Assembly (NCBI RefSeq): GCF_013365535.1
Contig: NZ_CP053590.1
Span: forward strand, 1,788,501-1,852,500
From: Aquimarina sp. TRL1
GTDB lineage: Bacteria > Bacteroidota > Bacteroidia > Flavobacteriales > Flavobacteriaceae
Direction: 5' to 3'
DNA: 64,000 bases
Within the stretch, counting starts at the first letter, position 1; each line of letters opens with the position of its first letter. The translations under genes and the position numbers were made by a program. Of this stretch, positions 64,000 through 64,000 are shown in pieces. The notes beneath the pieces were generated by a model that was not told the origin of the DNA, searched no databases, and saw only the letters and a list, made by a program, of their open reading frames with translations.

Positions 64000-64000
64000 A

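Overview
The window looks like chromosomal DNA of a marine, gliding-type member of the Flavobacteriaceae (Bacteroidetes). Evidence: a SprE/PorW-type lipoprotein of the type IX secretion system (T9SS), two large secreted proteins with T9SS C-terminal sorting domains, families largely confined to this group (recalled as DUF6341, DUF6427, DUF4254, DUF5687, DUF4292, DUF6168), an F-type ATP synthase operon lacking atpD and atpC, several matches to the Bacteroidetes -7 promoter box TAnnTTTG, high A+T content and several TTG/GTG starts. Genus cannot be fixed from sequence alone; Aquimarina-like is only a guess. I saw no rRNA, tRNA, insertion sequence, prophage or CRISPR array.

Layout. (1) 1-16.7 kb, all +: a surface-polysaccharide locus. 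It has the dTDP-rhamnose genes rfbA (cut by the left edge), rfbC and rfbD, a Wzz-like protein, a TviB/WbpO-type UDP-HexNAc dehydrogenase, two ligase/polymerase-like membrane proteins plus one Wzy-like polymerase, a Wzx-like flippase, three glycosyltransferases, a WbaP-type initiating phosphotransferase, and a eukaryote-like UDP-glucose dehydrogenase followed by UDP-xylose synthase. The middle (about 4.4-12.9 kb) looks more A+T-rich and is the strain-variable part. (2) 16.7-21.4 kb: purD, DUF6341/DUF6427 membrane proteins, DUF4254 and a family 9 glycosyltransferase. (3) 21.4-24.9 kb: a PaaE-like ferredoxin reductase (-) and a DUF5687 permease with its ABC ATPase. (4) 25.4-34.6 kb: sprE, a bactofilin, an AtpZ/AtpI-like protein, DUF6168, then atpB-E-F-H-A-G. 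Strong non-terminator hairpins follow atpE and lie on both sides of atpA. (5) 34.7-37.1 kb: an orphan protein, a Crp/Fnr regulator (-) and a lipoprotein. (6) 37.1-43.7 kb: flippase, dut, sugar nucleotidyltransferase, TPR protein, DUF4292 lipoprotein and EnvC, read as an envelope-biogenesis operon. (7) 44.1-53 kb: DinB-like protein with an ArsR regulator, acyl-CoA thioesterase (-), HU-like/SPOR protein (-), dprA (+), then a minus-strand run of deacetylase, NagZ-like GH3, sulfurtransferase, NTF2-like protein and gpsA. (8) 53-64 kb: lipoprotein, 3-hydroxyanthranilate dioxygenase, a T9SS-sorted clan-CD protease (-), ALDH7-type aldehyde dehydrogenase, a 1219-residue T9SS-sorted Asp-box propeller protein, a small lipoprotein, and the C-terminal end of a minus-strand gene running off the right edge.

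How it fits together: most of the window serves the cell surface. Nucleotide sugars made in region 1 feed the glycosyltransferases, flippase and polymerase/ligase proteins. Regions 2 and 6 add core envelope functions. SprE belongs to the T9SS that should export the two CTD proteins of region 8, and the ATP synthase supplies energy. The least explained items are the ATP-operon hairpins, the orphan at 34767-35516, the palindrome-promoter arrangement at 43777-43824 and the HU-SPOR fusion.
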